DNA of 64,000 bases, from positions 204,010,609-204,074,608 of the forward strand of contig NC_133332.1 of the NCBI RefSeq assembly GCF_042186555.1, written 5' to 3'. Both the position numbers and the translations under genes were made by a program. Positions 23,582 to 34,624 of the stretch are shown here, one piece after another; positions within the stretch are counted from its first letter, which is position 1, and each line of letters opens with the position of its first letter. This DNA comes from Aquarana catesbeiana (lineage: Eukaryota; Chordata; Amphibia; Anura; Ranidae). The notes under the pieces are model-generated. The model made no database searches and was not told the DNA's origin. It saw only the letters and a program-made list of their open reading frames with translations.

Positions 23582-23961
23582 CCGCGTACACACGATCGGA
23601 CATTCCGACATCAAAATCCTGGATTTATTTCCGACGGATGTTGGCTCAAACTTGTCTTGCATACACACGGCCGGCGGTCACACAAATGTTGTCGGAAATT
23701 CTGAACGTCAAGAACGCAGTGACGTACAACACGTACGACGAGCCGAGAAAAATTAAGTTCAATAGCCAGTGCAGCTCTTCTGCTTGATTCCGTGCATGCG
23801 TGGAATTTTGTGCGTTTGGAATTGTGTATACACGATCGGAACCAGCTCTCAAATTTTTGTTGTCGGAATGTCCGATGGATCCTACACACGGTCAGAATTT
23901 CCGACAAGAAGCTCGCATCGAACATTTGTTGTTGGAAATTCCGACCGTGTGTATGCGGCAT
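23582..23961. mobile_element. MITE (tgccgcgtacacacg termini), TTA-flanked
   Basis: The inverted ends are tgccgcgtacacacgatcgg and ccgaccgtgtgtatgcggca, each flanked by TTA. Related to 56545-56963. Internal ORFs such as 23611-23961 and 23769-24080 are palindrome by-products. Confidence 0.85.
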
Positions 23962-23965
23962 TAGG

Positions 23966-24355
23966 GTGCTTTCACATCGAGGCGTTGGCGGTAAAGCGCC
24001 GCTATTTTTTAGCGGCGCTTTACCGTTGTTTTAGCAGCGCTATTCGGCCGCTAGCGGGGTCGCTTTTAACCCCCCGCTAGCGGCCGGAAAAGGGTTAAAA
24101 CCACCCGCAAAGCGCTGCCCCATTGATTTCAGTGGGAGTAGGGGCACTTTAGGAGCGGTGTATACATCGCTCCTACAGCGCTGCAAAGATGCTGCTTTCA
24201 GGACTTTTTTTTTACTGTCCTGCAAGCGCACCGCTCCAGTGTGAAAGCACTCGGGCTTTCACACTGGAGAGACAAGAGAGTTCCTTTACAGGCACTATGT
24301 AGGCGCTGTTTTTAGCGCTGTAGCATCTGTAAAGCGCCTCAGTGTGAAAACAGTC
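23966..24355. mobile_element. GC-rich MITE (gggtgctttcacatcgagg / gcctcagtgtgaaaac)
   Basis: Its ends form an imperfect inverted pair around a GC-rich interior with several hairpins, such as agcggcgctttaccg and the cgctagcggcc/ggccgctagcg pair. It is nested between the right end of the MITE at 23582 and the right half of the outer MITE. Confidence 0.65.
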
Positions 24356-24915
24356 TATAGGTTTGACCTTATATTATATGGTTTTTGGTAAATCTGAAGG
24401 AAAAAATCTGCAGAAAATTGTATAGTGTGTATCCAGCTTAGAAAGACAAATAACATTTCTCAGCTTCCTTCCTTTTATTATTCTCACTGTCTGGTATTGC
24501 AGGCAGTATCTGTGTGAAGTCAAGCAATTTGGATGGAGTGTGGCGTCTATTAGCGGCTGTTCAATTTAACCTCCTGAGTGTATTTTGCCAAACACGAGAG
24601 TGAATGGCAACAACATCTGGTGAGCTTGTTTCCTAAGGGAGTGGAAGTAGCACTTATCACTGTGGTGAAGGCATTGGTATTTGAACATCAGTTTTTTGCA
24701 CTCAACTTTTCACATTCAAGAGAACTGTCGTCCATGTTCTGTGGGGAATTGCAAGATATTCTCTCACTTTTTTAATTTCAATTTATGGACATTAATATAT
24801 GTTTTATGGACACATTTATATCTGTTAATTTAAATATTTTTGAGTGCTACTGTGAAAAATTATATAATTGTATCTTTATTTTTCACCTGTTGGTGTACAT
24901 AATTATAGTAGTATT

Positions 24916-25709
24916 TAAAAATACAGTTTTTTTTTTTTTTTTTTCAGAAATTTTGTGTTCTTGAATTTCAGGAACTTCTTTTGGCTGATGTGTTTTAGTC
25001 CAGAGCAGGCTTTAAGCGGTCCTATGTCTTATAGTAACGACTGTTTCCTAGTCGGTGAGTAGTCATATGACAGGAGTGACGCGTCACAAGGCCTACTGAA
25101 GTCACTGTTAATTTCAATGTCAATTCACTAGCAGGGACTGTGCTCGTGACGCATGAAGAGAGAAAGGAAGTGCAGCATTGAAACGGGAAGTGGTTATTGC
25201 TGTCGTGAGGCTGTTGGTTTTCTTTGGTGGTGGCACACTGACCGCAATCTCCAGGGTTGGTGGGGGCGGGTGTGAGAGCTGCAGAAATTATTGAAAAAAA
25301 TGCTGACACCTTCCTTTACAATCTGCAGTCATTCTGTGTCACCAGTGTAAAGTCGTGCAAGCATCTGATTAAAATACGGTCCCGTCAGCATTAAATAGAA
25401 CCAAAATTCAGCTGAAATTTAAAAAAAAATCTTACTTGATCTAAAAGTAGTATTCAATGGGTACCCACGTGCAAAAGCATTCTACATTAAGTTGCCAAGC
25501 TACCAACAGATAGCCTATTGCCTCTCAATGTACCTGTGTCTTTTCCTGGAAAAGTATACTAGCTATGAAACAATGAGCCATACTTATGGCCACCCACCCT
25601 CTGGAAAGCAGCGGGCAATAGACTGAAAGTTTCCCTCTTTGCAAATCAGTTCTTCTTTGTGTTCTGTGGTCATCAGATATGACCCGTGCTCAGCTTCTCT
25701 TTTTGTCCT
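24916..25709. other. No gene seen
   Basis: Contains a poly-T run at 24928-24944. The remaining sequence shows no element ends or coding features. Confidence 0.35.
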
Positions 25710-26125
25710 AGAAGGGTTGTACAAACATTTCAGCACACTAAGACAAAAAGGTGTGTGCCAGTATCTTGTCTTGCATACTAACGGTACACAATTGTCGTGC
25801 CACAAACACGAACGTAGTGACGTACTATGAGGAAATTTAGCTGTTGAGCGCCACCCTGCTAATTTCGTTTTTTGTGAGCATTGATTCTGAGCATGTGTGT
25901 TTGTACTTTCGACTTTTGTGTGATGGATTTGTGTACTGACCATACAAAAATCAGACGTCAAGCCGTTGTCCGCCAAAAATTTACTAGCCCGTCATCCAAC
26001 ATTTTGTTGGCCGAAAGTTGGACAACAATTGTGAAAAGGAGTGTACTAACGGTAAGATTTTAGGACAACAGTCTGTCAACAGACAATCCCCTGCCAACAA
26101 TCGTACCATGTGTACGAGGCTATAG
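25710..26125. mobile_element. MITE (tgtacgaggct end), 5'-degraded
   Basis: The right end, accatgtgtacgaggct, and internal words gtcttgcatac, gtagtgacgtacta and tcaacagacaatcccctgcc match the element at 57896-58336 in the opposite orientation. The left end is diverged. Confidence 0.65.
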
Positions 26126-26383
26126 GCACACATACGGGTGCAGTCGAGCATGGATGGGTTTCTATGCATAAGGCAGCCTAGTCACTTCAGTTGGCTGCTC
26201 TATACACAAAAAATAAGGAAAAGAAGTCCCTGACTTTTTTCCAAAACCGCACGCTACTGAATTGCATGGTTTGGCTGAAGCTAGTTTTTTTTTTTTATTG
26301 ATTACTTAAATTGATTTGTTTTTATGTATTGTATCAGTGAATGATTTTTGGAAAGCTGTAGTCCCAGCTTTTGGTAAAGGGGC

Positions 26384-26622
26384 ATGACCAAAAAAGGTCT
26401 GCCCTTTGGCATCTGATCAGCGCTGTCAGCCAATGGCTGAGATCCCTGACCGGTGTGTTCTGGTGGGGGGGCCATCCCCCTGTCAGAATACAATAGCTCA
26501 GCGGGGGAGATCGCTGTACTAACATTGGATTGGATCTCCTCCCAAGCTCTTCAGTTTTTTTTTAGTTCAGCCTACTGGGTTGAACGAACAAAAACTGATA
26601 GTGTGTACCAGGCTTTAGACAC
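26384..26622. mobile_element. Dispersed repeat (gctcagcgggggagatcg family)
   Basis: It shares caatagctcagcgggggag with the insert at 19441-19680 and gccaatggctgagatccc with 43-60. The right end reads gtgtgtaccaggcttta. It looks like a TTA-class MITE with a diverged left end. Confidence 0.45.
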
Positions 26623-27825
26623 AATAAAAGATCCTGTAAAATGCATTATTATGATCTCTTAAAACCTGAGCAGTCAGTCTTCCATAAAAGTTATTTTTTA
26701 AAAATGTAGAACAGAATGTAGAACAGAAGTTAACAAAATACCTTTGACTTGATTGTCTTGTCCTGGGTTTTTTGCAATGAAGCCATACCAGTATCAGAGG
26801 AAGGCACTAGAAATCTGTCTGGATGCAGTAATAGATCTATAAACCAGAACAAATTAATCTGCAAATGCCAGCGATTTCCGGTTGCCTGTTCCTTTTCATA
26901 AAGCATCAGGCTAGGTTTAAGTTGGGTAAAATGCGGTGTCTGTGACAACCTAACAAAGCCTAATTCCTGCCAGGACCCCTGTGAGGAGGCATCTGTAAGA
27001 AATTCCCTTCTCTTTCCCCCATCCCTCAGCAGGATGTGCTTGTCCTGCACTAAGTGGCGGCCATCCAAGGCCTTTCCCCATCACATTCCTCTCATGCCTC
27101 CAGCGACACAGAGCTTTGGTAGAGTCGGCGCCCGGATCCTCGCAGAGGCAGTATGGACAGGATGAAAGTTGAACAAAGTTTACAGTGTACTCAGGTTCAC
27201 CAGACAAGGGAAATCCTCAGAAGTTATCTAAGTTCTGCTGTAACTGTAAAAATACAACTTCTAGTGAACCCGGCAAGGCTGCATTATCTCAGTATGATCA
27301 CCACATGGTCATGTTTACAACATACCTATGTATAGCTTGTTGGACATTATTTTTTTGCCTTCTATGTGTGTAATGTAGCCTGTCCTAAGCTTAAAAAATC
27401 CATGATCGAAGGCTCCTACATTTCCAGCTCTGAAAATTGGAGGCTCCATTGTGTACAGTGACATGAGAATGCTTTTGTCAGCTAGGAAAGACAGGAAGTC
27501 AACTGTGTGTAGGGAAGTCTCTTCTCCTCAGGATCAAGACTTATCTTTTTTTTTTACTTCAGATAATCGGAAACTTTTACTCTAACATTGAAATAATAAT
27601 TTTCAAAAAAATGATTGGTATCTAAAACCAAAAATGTAGTTTTTTTTTTTGTGGATGAAGTTGGAAGGGTTAGACATCTTGTCAGGAGAGACAGAACGTG
27701 ATAGAAAGTCCAAATGTTACAGCTGTCACTAATACAGAAACTGAGGGTAAACATTTGTTCCAATCACCGCTGGCTAAGGGGAAATTTACCATCACTTTGT
27801 AGAGATTTCCTCACACTTAAAGTGG
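26623..27825. other. No gene seen; includes a comparatively unique block
   Basis: The part at 26900-27250 is non-repetitive and moderately GC-rich. The frames there have no known domain, so I cannot call an exon. It lies in the presumed upstream rxra intron. Confidence 0.35.
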
Positions 27826-28335
27826 ATGTAAACCCTCTCCTATACCCAGTGAAGTGATCAGCCTCCGATGATACACAGAGATAAAACAAATCTCCCTACA
27901 TAAGTTTTACATGTATATCTTCTGTCTTCAGCTTTAGATATAGATATAGATATATAGATATATATATATATATATATATTCTTTAGAAATTGAACATCGT
28001 GTTAGAATTCGTACTTCCTCTTTCAGCAGTGGGAGGGGAGTCTTGGCATACACTGTGTCAGAGCTGATTGGAGGTAAGGCACACCCCCCCACTCCACATA
28101 AGTTATAGGAACGAAGATACTTGCAGAGCTGTGCTGTGAAAAGATCAGCTCTCTGCTAATCTATAGCAACCTCCCAGACACTAATTTTCAGCTGCTTTTG
28201 TCAGAAGTTGTCATGCTGATAACAGAGGAACGAACCAGCAGAAAGACACGGGACTCTGTTGGGCAGCTTGGTCACTGCATGTCAGGCAATAGAACTTTTA
28301 TGTGTGACACTTCAATAAAGTTGGTAAAATAAATT
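27826..28335. mobile_element. Dispersed repeat starting ttaaagtggatgtaaac, with internal microsatellite
   Basis: It starts at a TTAA with agtggatgtaaaccc and contains an (AT)/(AGAT) microsatellite at 27937-27981. The right half holds cagctctctgctaatctatag and cttcaataaagttgg. It looks like a non-autonomous TTAA-class element, but the right end is unclear. Confidence 0.4.
27937..27981. repeat. (AGATAT)n(AT)n microsatellite
   Basis: Short AGATAT units pass into a pure AT run within the TTAA-class repeat at 27826. Confidence 0.9.
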
Positions 28336-28709
28336 TAAAAAAATAAAGTGAACAGTGCTGGGCACTAGGATAGGCACTGCCTGCACCACAACGCACACCA
28401 ATCTGGCTGGTGTGAATGGACCAGTGCTGCTGTTCTTCTAGTACAGGAAATTAAAGGAAATCTCTTACACCCCCCCCCAAAAAAAAAAAAAAAACACAGA
28501 CAGCACAAAAAACAGAAGGCCTCAGTGTACCTCTGCATCAAAAAAGGGGAAGTTTCCTTTTAAAGAGTCATTGACAGTTAGCAGTGTTTTTTTTCTATGC
28601 TTTTTATAGCTCACAATGATACATAAACATGGAGGCAGCCATATTTAATTACATTATACACATGTCATGCAGCGTGTTTAGTAGGGACCCTATGGTCAGA
28701 ACATACATG

Positions 28710-28862
28710 TTTACATTTTCTCAGTTTAACATTTGATGTTTTCTATTTTCTATTGTGAATAAAATATGGGGTTGTGAGATTTGCAAATCTCTGCATTCTG
28801 TTTTAATGTAGTTTTTACACAGATACCCAACCTTTTTGAAATTGGGGTTTTATAACATCAGC
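28710..28862. mobile_element. End fragment of the caaccccaattccaa DNA transposon
   Basis: Reading the complement, the fragment starts aaccccaatttcaaaaagg and continues to tgcaaatctcacaaccc and tattttattcacaatag. This matches the left end of the element at 61780. No partner end is visible nearby, so it is a solo end. Confidence 0.55.
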
Positions 28863-29284
28863 ATTGTAATAACAATACAAACAGCAGTTATATTTGACAA
28901 TCCAATATACACTTGAAAAGTCTTTTATTTACTGAGTTCTGTTCGCTATCTCTTTCCACAACTTCCTGGACTTCTTGCTTGCTTTGTAGCTTCTCATCTG
29001 CTGCTTACTTTCAAATTCTAAGGACTACATATCCTATAGCAACTTGCTGCCTGCAAGCAATAATTCCAGTACTGACTCCCCCTCCTGAAACTCCTCCTCT
29101 CAGCACCTCTGTAGTTCAGAAGGCAGGCTCTGTGAAACGTGTGACACAGCAGTGCCTATCAACAGGGAATCGTGAATACGTGTCACAGAACTCAAGGGGG
29201 TTAATATCTGGAGATCTTCACAAAATAAGTTTACAAACTTCAAGATTTATTGTAGAATTATTTGTAGAATCTCATACATACCTA

Positions 29285-29646
29285 GGTGGAAGCAGCATCG
29301 GTCTCCCACCTGCTCTAACACTGAGAACAGAGTGATCAAATACCGCCGATCACTCAGCTCTTAGGGCACCCTGAGCAGAGAGTAGCTGACTGTCAGTCAC
29401 AACTCTCTGCTCTGCACCCCACAGGAGCAGCTGGCTCAAGCTCTCAGTGGCTCACTGAGAGGCTGAGCTGGGTGCTCATCCAGGCATGTGGGCGGATCCC
29501 GACTTCATTGTCATGATCTTGCCTGAGCCTGGACCGGCTCTGTGACTTCAGCACACTGCTGAAATTGGGTCACAGGTGTGCAGAACGAATTGCACTTCTG
29601 TGATTCACAGAAGTACAGCCAAACAAGCTTTGGCTGTACTTCTTCT
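29285..29646. mobile_element. Dispersed repeat (gcagcatcggtctccc family)
   Basis: It shares gcagcatyggtct, cactgagaac, gatcactcagctct and ctgtcagtcacaactctctg with 63850-64000. Its right end, ctgtacttcttctttaa, runs into the TTAA of the neighbouring family A repeat, so that TTAA may be shared. Confidence 0.55.
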
Positions 29647-29650
29647 TTAA

Positions 29651-30553
29651 CCTCTTGCCGACCAGCCGCCGCAGTTATACGCAAATCACCATAGGTGTAC
29701 TTCGGTTCGCGCACGAGGTTCGATGTCCGCCGGCTGCCCGCGATGGTTCCCCGCAGTGACAGAACGGGGATCTGCCATAGTAAACAAGGCAGATCTCTGT
29801 TCTGACAGGTGATCACGCAGAGATCCTGTCTTTCTGCTATGTGTTGTTCCAGGCAGCCCATCCCCCCCACACAGTTAGAAACACACTGAGGGAACACATT
29901 TAACCCCTTGATCGCCCCTGATGTTAACCCCATTCCCTGCCAGTGTCATTAGTACAATGTCAATGCATATTTTTAGCACTGATCACTGTAATAATGTCAC
30001 CGGTTCCCAAAAAAGTATCAAAAATGTCAGCTAAGTGTCTGATCTGTCCGCCGGAATGTCGCAGTCCTGCTAAAAATCACTGATCACCGCCATTACTAGT
30101 AAAAAAAATAAAAAAATTAAAATGCCATAAATCTTTCCTCTATTTTGTAGACGCTATAACGTTTGCAGAAACTAATCAATATATGTTTTTTGGGGGTTTG
30201 TTTTACCAAAAATATGTAGCAGAATACATATTGGTCTACATTTATAAAGAAATTTGATATATTTTTTTTTAAATGTATTGGATATGTTTTATAGCAGTAA
30301 GTAAAAAATATTGTTTTATTCCCCCCCCCCCCCAAATTATCCGTCTTTTTTTGTTTATAGCGAAAAAAATTAAAACCGCAGAGGTGATCAAATACCACCA
30401 AAAAAACCCTCTATTTTTGGGATAAAAAGGACATAAATTTTATTTGGGTACAGTGTTGCACGACTGCGCAATTGTCAGGTAAAGTAACGCAGTGCCGTAT
30501 CGCAAAAAATGGCCTGGTTAGGAAGTGGGTAAATCCCTCCGGGGCTGAAGTGG
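29651..30553. mobile_element. Family A dispersed repeat, TTAA-flanked
   Basis: The left end is TTAA followed by cctcttgccgacc and the right end is ggggctgaagtgg followed by TTAA. The body contains accgccattactagta, tttgtagacgctataac and a poly-C/poly-A stretch at 30320. The orientation is opposite to the copy at 375-1478. The open frame from 29933 to 29511 spans its boundary and is not a gene. Confidence 0.75.
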
Positions 30554-30557
30554 TTAA

Positions 30558-32006
30558 TGTTTCTCTCACCATTGAAGTGTTTGGACAGAGCTCAGTCAAT
30601 AGACTTTCAGTGAGAACAAACCCTCTCCTGGTGGGTTATATATCCATATTTTTTACAGTGAGGCCCAGTGGGAGCTTCTTCTTTGTCCCAGGCAGGTTGC
30701 CGGTCAGTAGCATAGTAACAGCATGCAGGATGGAGTGTTTTGGAATGAGAATGTTTTCTGATTGAAAGCTGTGATCCCTGATACCCCATATAACAGCAGT
30801 GGAAACAGTAGAACCCAGTGTAGAGATCCAGCCACTCCTAAAAAATCAAATAGGATAAAGGGGCAATATTCTAACTGATCTGGAAGACTGAATTTGCTGA
30901 TTGTCTCATGAAAGCCAGCCAAGAACTGGATTTTTTCCCAAGGTTTCTATGTCTGCGAGAAGCAAACAGCCTTTGGCTCGCGTGTGATTCACCATCAACA
31001 ACTTTCTCAGCATATGGTAGAGAGGACAGTGCAAGATGTGATTTGACAAGCTGACTTCCCCCAGAACGAGGTGCAGGTCAGAGGCTCGCTAAGACCAGTC
31101 AGGGGCAGGATGGGGCTGAGCAGTACTACAACTCCCAGTATCTCTATTAGTAATCTGTGGGAATAGATAGAGATTTCTTTTGTGCAGACCGACTTCCTGA
31201 AATATACAGATATTTATCTGTAAATGTTTGGATTTTTTTTTTTTTATATATAAAATACCTCACTGCCATGTGTATTTATTGATCAAAGCTTTTGAGACCC
31301 CATTGAGAGACCTTTTTGCTCCAGCACATGATTTAGCTTGCCAGTGACTACATAAAGCTTTAAGGAGTCCGTTTGGATGGAGGTGGCCTTTAAAGTGATT
31401 GTAAACGTACATTTTGTTTATGTAAAAAAAAAAAAACATGTCAAACTTACCTTCTCTGTGCCATGGTTTTGCACAGAGCAGTCCTGATCTACCACTTCTA
31501 CCACTCTTGAGACTGAGAAAATGCTTCCTCATGCCTGCAGCAGACTGATGCCAAGGCAAGGTCACTACTTTTTACCAATAAAAGCTTTTTTTTTTTTTTT
31601 TTTTTTTTAATTATGCTATTTCTGTATATTGTAACACACCAGGAATTTATAAATGCAGACATGTAAGGTTACTGAGAAGCCCCCTTTAAGCCTCCACTTT
31701 TCTAAATGGGTTCTTTTGAATTGCTGCAAATTGGAGTTCTAAAGAAACAAGTGCATTTTACAGACGGACAGCAGTTGATTCAGCTTTCACAGTCTGTTTC
31801 ACACTTATAGGCAAATCACATATGTAATGACCGAAATCCAATGTTTGAGGCGTGGAACCCATTTTATCCTCTATATGTAAATGTGTGATATACAGTTTGA
31901 AATGTAAACAAAATTATGCGGTTTATTAGAAATGTATCCAGGTAAAGAATTAGCTGTAAGACTATCAGTACATGGTTGGGGCTCAGGTTGCACTTTATCT
32001 GCTTCA
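30558..32006. other. No gene seen; presumed rxra intron
   Basis: Unique-looking sequence with the solo repeat fragment at 31390 and a poly-T tract at 31587-31608. No DNA-binding-domain exon of rxra was recognised. Confidence 0.4.
31390..31612. mobile_element. Fragment of a TTAA-class repeat (agtgattgtaaacg end)
   Basis: The end tttaaagtgattgtaaacg is matched, inverted, by cgtttacaatcactttaag at about 62942-62961. The segment includes poly-A at 31426 and poly-T at 31587. Only one end is present here. Confidence 0.4.
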
Positions 32007-32221
32007 GGGCGAGTTCATACTGGAACATGCGTACAAGCACTACTTTTTCAGATCGAGTTGCATCCAAACCGCCTAGTACTGTTGTAGCAAGCGGTCTGGT
32101 GGCCACAAATGCAGTGCATTTGTGAGATTTGCTTGGGGTGCCATTAACAAATTAATTGGCACCCTTGCATGTCTTGCAAGGGCAGCTTGTTTACGTGCCG
32201 TTCTGGTGTGAACAGGCCCAT
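32007..32221. mobile_element. MITE-like repeat (gggcgagttcatactgg / ttctggtgtgaacaggccc)
   Basis: The ends form an imperfect inverted pair of the gggc...ttcacac type common in this window. It ends about 260 bp upstream of the first rxra exon. Confidence 0.55.
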
Positions 32222-32484
32222 AGTCTTTTTCTCTTGATCAGTTCACAATTTCTTTCAGTCAGCTGACATTTTTTATTTATGCTTTTTAATAATCCATACA
32301 CAACACTCCATTTATTTTATACATTTATTTATTTTCAAGGCTAGGTAATATGCTGGCAGTTGAATGGAGCCGGAACATTTTGTTTCCTGTGCTGTGTATG
32401 TTTGTTTTTCTCTTTGACCTGTATGGTTTTGAGTCAGTGCATCATAGTGACCAATGCAAATGCTTGTCCTATTCTGTCACACAG

Positions 32485-32654
32485 CCGTGCAGGAGGAGCG
32501 TCAGCGGGGAAAAGACAGAAATGAGAATGACGTGGAATGTTCAAGTAGTGCTAATGAAGATATGCCTGTAGAAAAGATTCTGGAGGCGGAACTGGCTGTG
32601 GAGCCAAAGACCGAAACTTACATCGAAGCCAACATGGGCCTCGCCCCCAATTCT
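32485..32654 (+). CDS. rxra: rxra exon: hinge and start of ligand-binding domain (residues ~204-260)
   Basis: RXRA is a nuclear receptor that binds 9-cis-retinoic acid and forms heterodimers with RAR, VDR, TR, PPAR and LXR on DNA. This exon starts after a cacacag acceptor and ends before the donor gtaagt. It is 170 nt: the last two bases of a split Ala codon plus 56 codons. The translation contains the hinge words VQEERQRGKDRNEN and SSANEDMPVE, then the first LBD residues ILEAELAVEPKTETY. Counting back from the C-terminus puts the last codon at Ser260 in human numbering, and the next exon starts with Pro, so the Ser-Pro MAP-kinase site known for human RXRA is kept across the junction. Differences from human lie mainly in the flexible hinge and around residues 257-262. 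The paralogue call comes from the C-terminal exon. The exon supplying the first base of the Ala codon is not in the window as far as I can see. Confidence 0.97.
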
Positions 32655-32849
32655 GTAAGTACTTGTTACCGATACTGTATCTGTGAATGCCCTAAAAGCC
32701 ATTACAGAAAATATGGGGCAGTCTTAACCAACTTTCTGCTCTCTAACACTGTAAGTCCCAGTATGAAATGGCAGTGACTTTCTGCTGTATAGAAGTGCTC
32801 TTTATTGCTAGTTGATAATTACAAGTGGTCCTGCAAGTATGTGCCTAAT

Positions 32850-33850
32850 TTGTATTGAATGGGAAGGCTATATTCGCAGTGGGGTCACTGATCGCTAGTG
32901 AATGGATAGGATATATTTGTAGTGAAGTCATTAGTGCCTAGTGTATGAGTAGGATGCACTCTTAGTAACGCCACTGGTCTCTAGTGAATGAATAGCCTGT
33001 ATTTATAGTGATATGACTTGTTTCTAGTAAACGAACAGGCTTCATTCTTATTAATACTATCAGTCTCTAGTGAATACATAGGCTGCATTATTAGTGATGT
33101 CACTGGTCTCTAGTGAGTGGATAGGCTGCATTATTAGTGATGTCATTGGTCTCTAGTGAGTGGATAGGCTGCATTATTAGTGATGTCACTGGTCTCTAGT
33201 GAGTGGATAGGCTGCATTATTAGTGATGTCACTGGTCTCTAGTGAGTGGATAGGCTGCATTATTAGTGATGTCACTGGTCTCTAGTGAGTGGATAGGCTG
33301 CATTATTAGTGATGTCATTGGTCTCTAGTGAGTGGATAGGCTGCATTATTAGTGATGTCACTGGTCTCTAGTGAGTGGATAGGCTGCATTATTAGTGATG
33401 TCACTGGTCTCTAGTGAGTGGATAGGCTGCATTATTAGTGATGTCACTGGTCTCTAGTGAGTAGATAGGCTGCATTATTAGTGATGTCACTGGTCTCTAG
33501 TGAGTGGATAGGCTGCATTATTAGTGATGTCACTGGTCTCTAGTGAGTGGATAGGCTGCATTATTAGTGATGTCATTGGTCTCTAGTGAGTGGATAGGCT
33601 GCATTATTAGTGATGTCACTGGTCTCTAGTGAGTGGATAGGCTGCATTATTAGTGATGCCACTGGTCTCTAGTGAGTGGAAAGGCTGCATTATTAGTGAT
33701 GTCACTGGTCTCTAGTGAGTGGATAGGCTGCATTATTAGTGATGTCATTGGTCTCTAGTGAGTGGATAGGCTGCATTATTAGTGATGTCACTGGTCTCTA
33801 GTGAGTGGATATCCTGCATTCTCGGTGATGTCAGTGGTCTCTAGTAATAA
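32850..33850. repeat. 43-bp minisatellite in the rxra intron
   Basis: Units begin ctctagtgagtggatagg and end gtgatgtcactggt. From 33065 to 33838 there are 18 units in exact 43-bp register, with only scattered substitutions. About 200 bp of progressively diverged units precede them (32860-33064). Four units read gtcattgg in place of gtcactgg; these start at 33108, 33280, 33538 and 33710, and other single-unit variants start at 33452, 33624 and 33667. The array occupies most of the intron between the exons ending at Ser260 and starting at Pro261. Confidence 0.97.
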
Positions 33851-34203
33851 ATATCCAGACTCCAGAGATTAAATAATGTATTGTAAAGAAGAGGTTGCTT
33901 TATAATGTGTTCTAATAAAAATACACCGTAGACAGAATCTGCAGCGACATTTGCTGGATGCCACAAGGACACGTAAAAAGGACTTTCAAATGTGCAAAAT
34001 TTTCAGAAAAAAGATTTCCACATGTTTTCACAGGAGTTCAGGGAATGTAGCACAAGTCTATCAGGTTACAAATGGTAGAAGCACACCCCGAACTCCATAT
34101 ATCATTTAATGAGTGATTACAAAACAGAAACGATATGCAGTGCTGATGAAATAAATACTAGATTTGTTTACTGATAATGTTCCCCAATATTCTCTACCTG
34201 CAG

Positions 34204-34333
34204 CCTAGCGACCCCGTCACCAACATTTGCCAAGCCGCAGACAAGCAGCTGTTCACCTTGGTAGAATGGGCAAAGAGAATCCCCCACTTTTCAGAGCTGC
34301 CGCTGGATGATCAAGTAATACTGCTGAGAGCAG
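34204..34333 (+). CDS. rxra: rxra exon: LBD helices 3-5 with nuclear receptor signature (residues ~261-303)
   Basis: The acceptor is tctctacctgcag and the donor gtaagt. The exon is 130 nt: 43 codons plus the first base of Gly304. It encodes PSDPVTNICQAADKQ followed by the nuclear receptor signature (WAKRIPHF, then LPLDDQVILLRA). In the family this segment forms helices 3 to 5, lines the ligand pocket and builds the coactivator groove. No stop or frameshift is present and phase matches both neighbours. The intron before it (1549 bp) is largely filled by a 43-bp minisatellite that ends about 365 bp upstream of this acceptor. The intron after it is 5084 bp. Confidence 0.97.
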
Positions 34334-34436
34334 GTAAGTGCACATCATCCTCTGCTCCCTGACAGCATGGCTCCAATTGCCTTTTCTTGCAGGCAGCCAC
34401 CTTGTTTACTTGAAATGACCTCATTGCTTCCTGTCA

Positions 34437-34471
34437 GTGATGTCACTAGTGAAAGGATAGGGTACATGTTC
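34437..34471. repeat. Isolated diverged unit of the 43-bp minisatellite, downstream of the exon
   Basis: The segment gtgatgtcactagtgaaagg, continuing into atagggtacat, matches the minisatellite unit apart from a short gap and substitutions. It lies about 100 bp after the donor at 34334, on the other side of the exon from the array. It could be chance similarity. Confidence 0.4.
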
Positions 34472-34624
34472 AGGGAACTAAATGACTCAGCTGATAATTT
34501 TACGGTGGTCATGACGTTGTTCACTTCCATCAGTACTGAAATCTGTGACGTTATTAATCCTTCTCAGATGGGGTATTGGTTAGAAACAAGTGTTTAAGAA
34601 ACATGTTGCATTAGTTACAGAAAT

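Larger units (their letters stand above)
23470..24440. mobile_element. Harbinger-like MITE (ccatacac termini) split by two nested MITEs
   Basis: TTA flanks gacccccatacacact and agtgtgtatccagc. The outer halves share gttagatttaccaaaacca and tggtttttggtaaatctg. It matches the compact copy at 57718-57895. The interior is occupied by MITEs at 23582-23961 and 23966-24355. Confidence 0.75.
22524..24915. mobile_element. Composite region bounded by ~115-bp inverted repeats
   Basis: The left boundary (22524-22648, with acaccaacaggttaaaaat and tttttcacagcagccctc) is the inverted copy of 24796-24915 (gagtgctactgtgaaaaa, then cacctgttggtgt). Between them lie a gtatcggtgccgata element (22655-23235) and a three-element nest (23470-24440). 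Either one old foldback element has absorbed later insertions or two inverted copies flank unrelated repeats. Confidence 0.6.

Noticed and set aside
23611..24080. 100-116-aa frames in the 23.6-24.1 kb region
   Set aside because: They lie in palindromic MITE sequence, occur on both strands, and the same translations recur in other MITE copies.
1..32484. RXRA DNA-binding-domain exons (zinc fingers) upstream of the hinge exon
   Set aside because: I looked for the conserved CEGCKGFF and CQYCRYQKC words in open frames and saw none; these exons probably lie outside the window. A tool-based search would settle it.
33065..33838. CRISPR-like array (regular 43-bp spacing)
   Set aside because: Units are contiguous copies without variable spacers, inside an intron of a vertebrate gene; it is a minisatellite.
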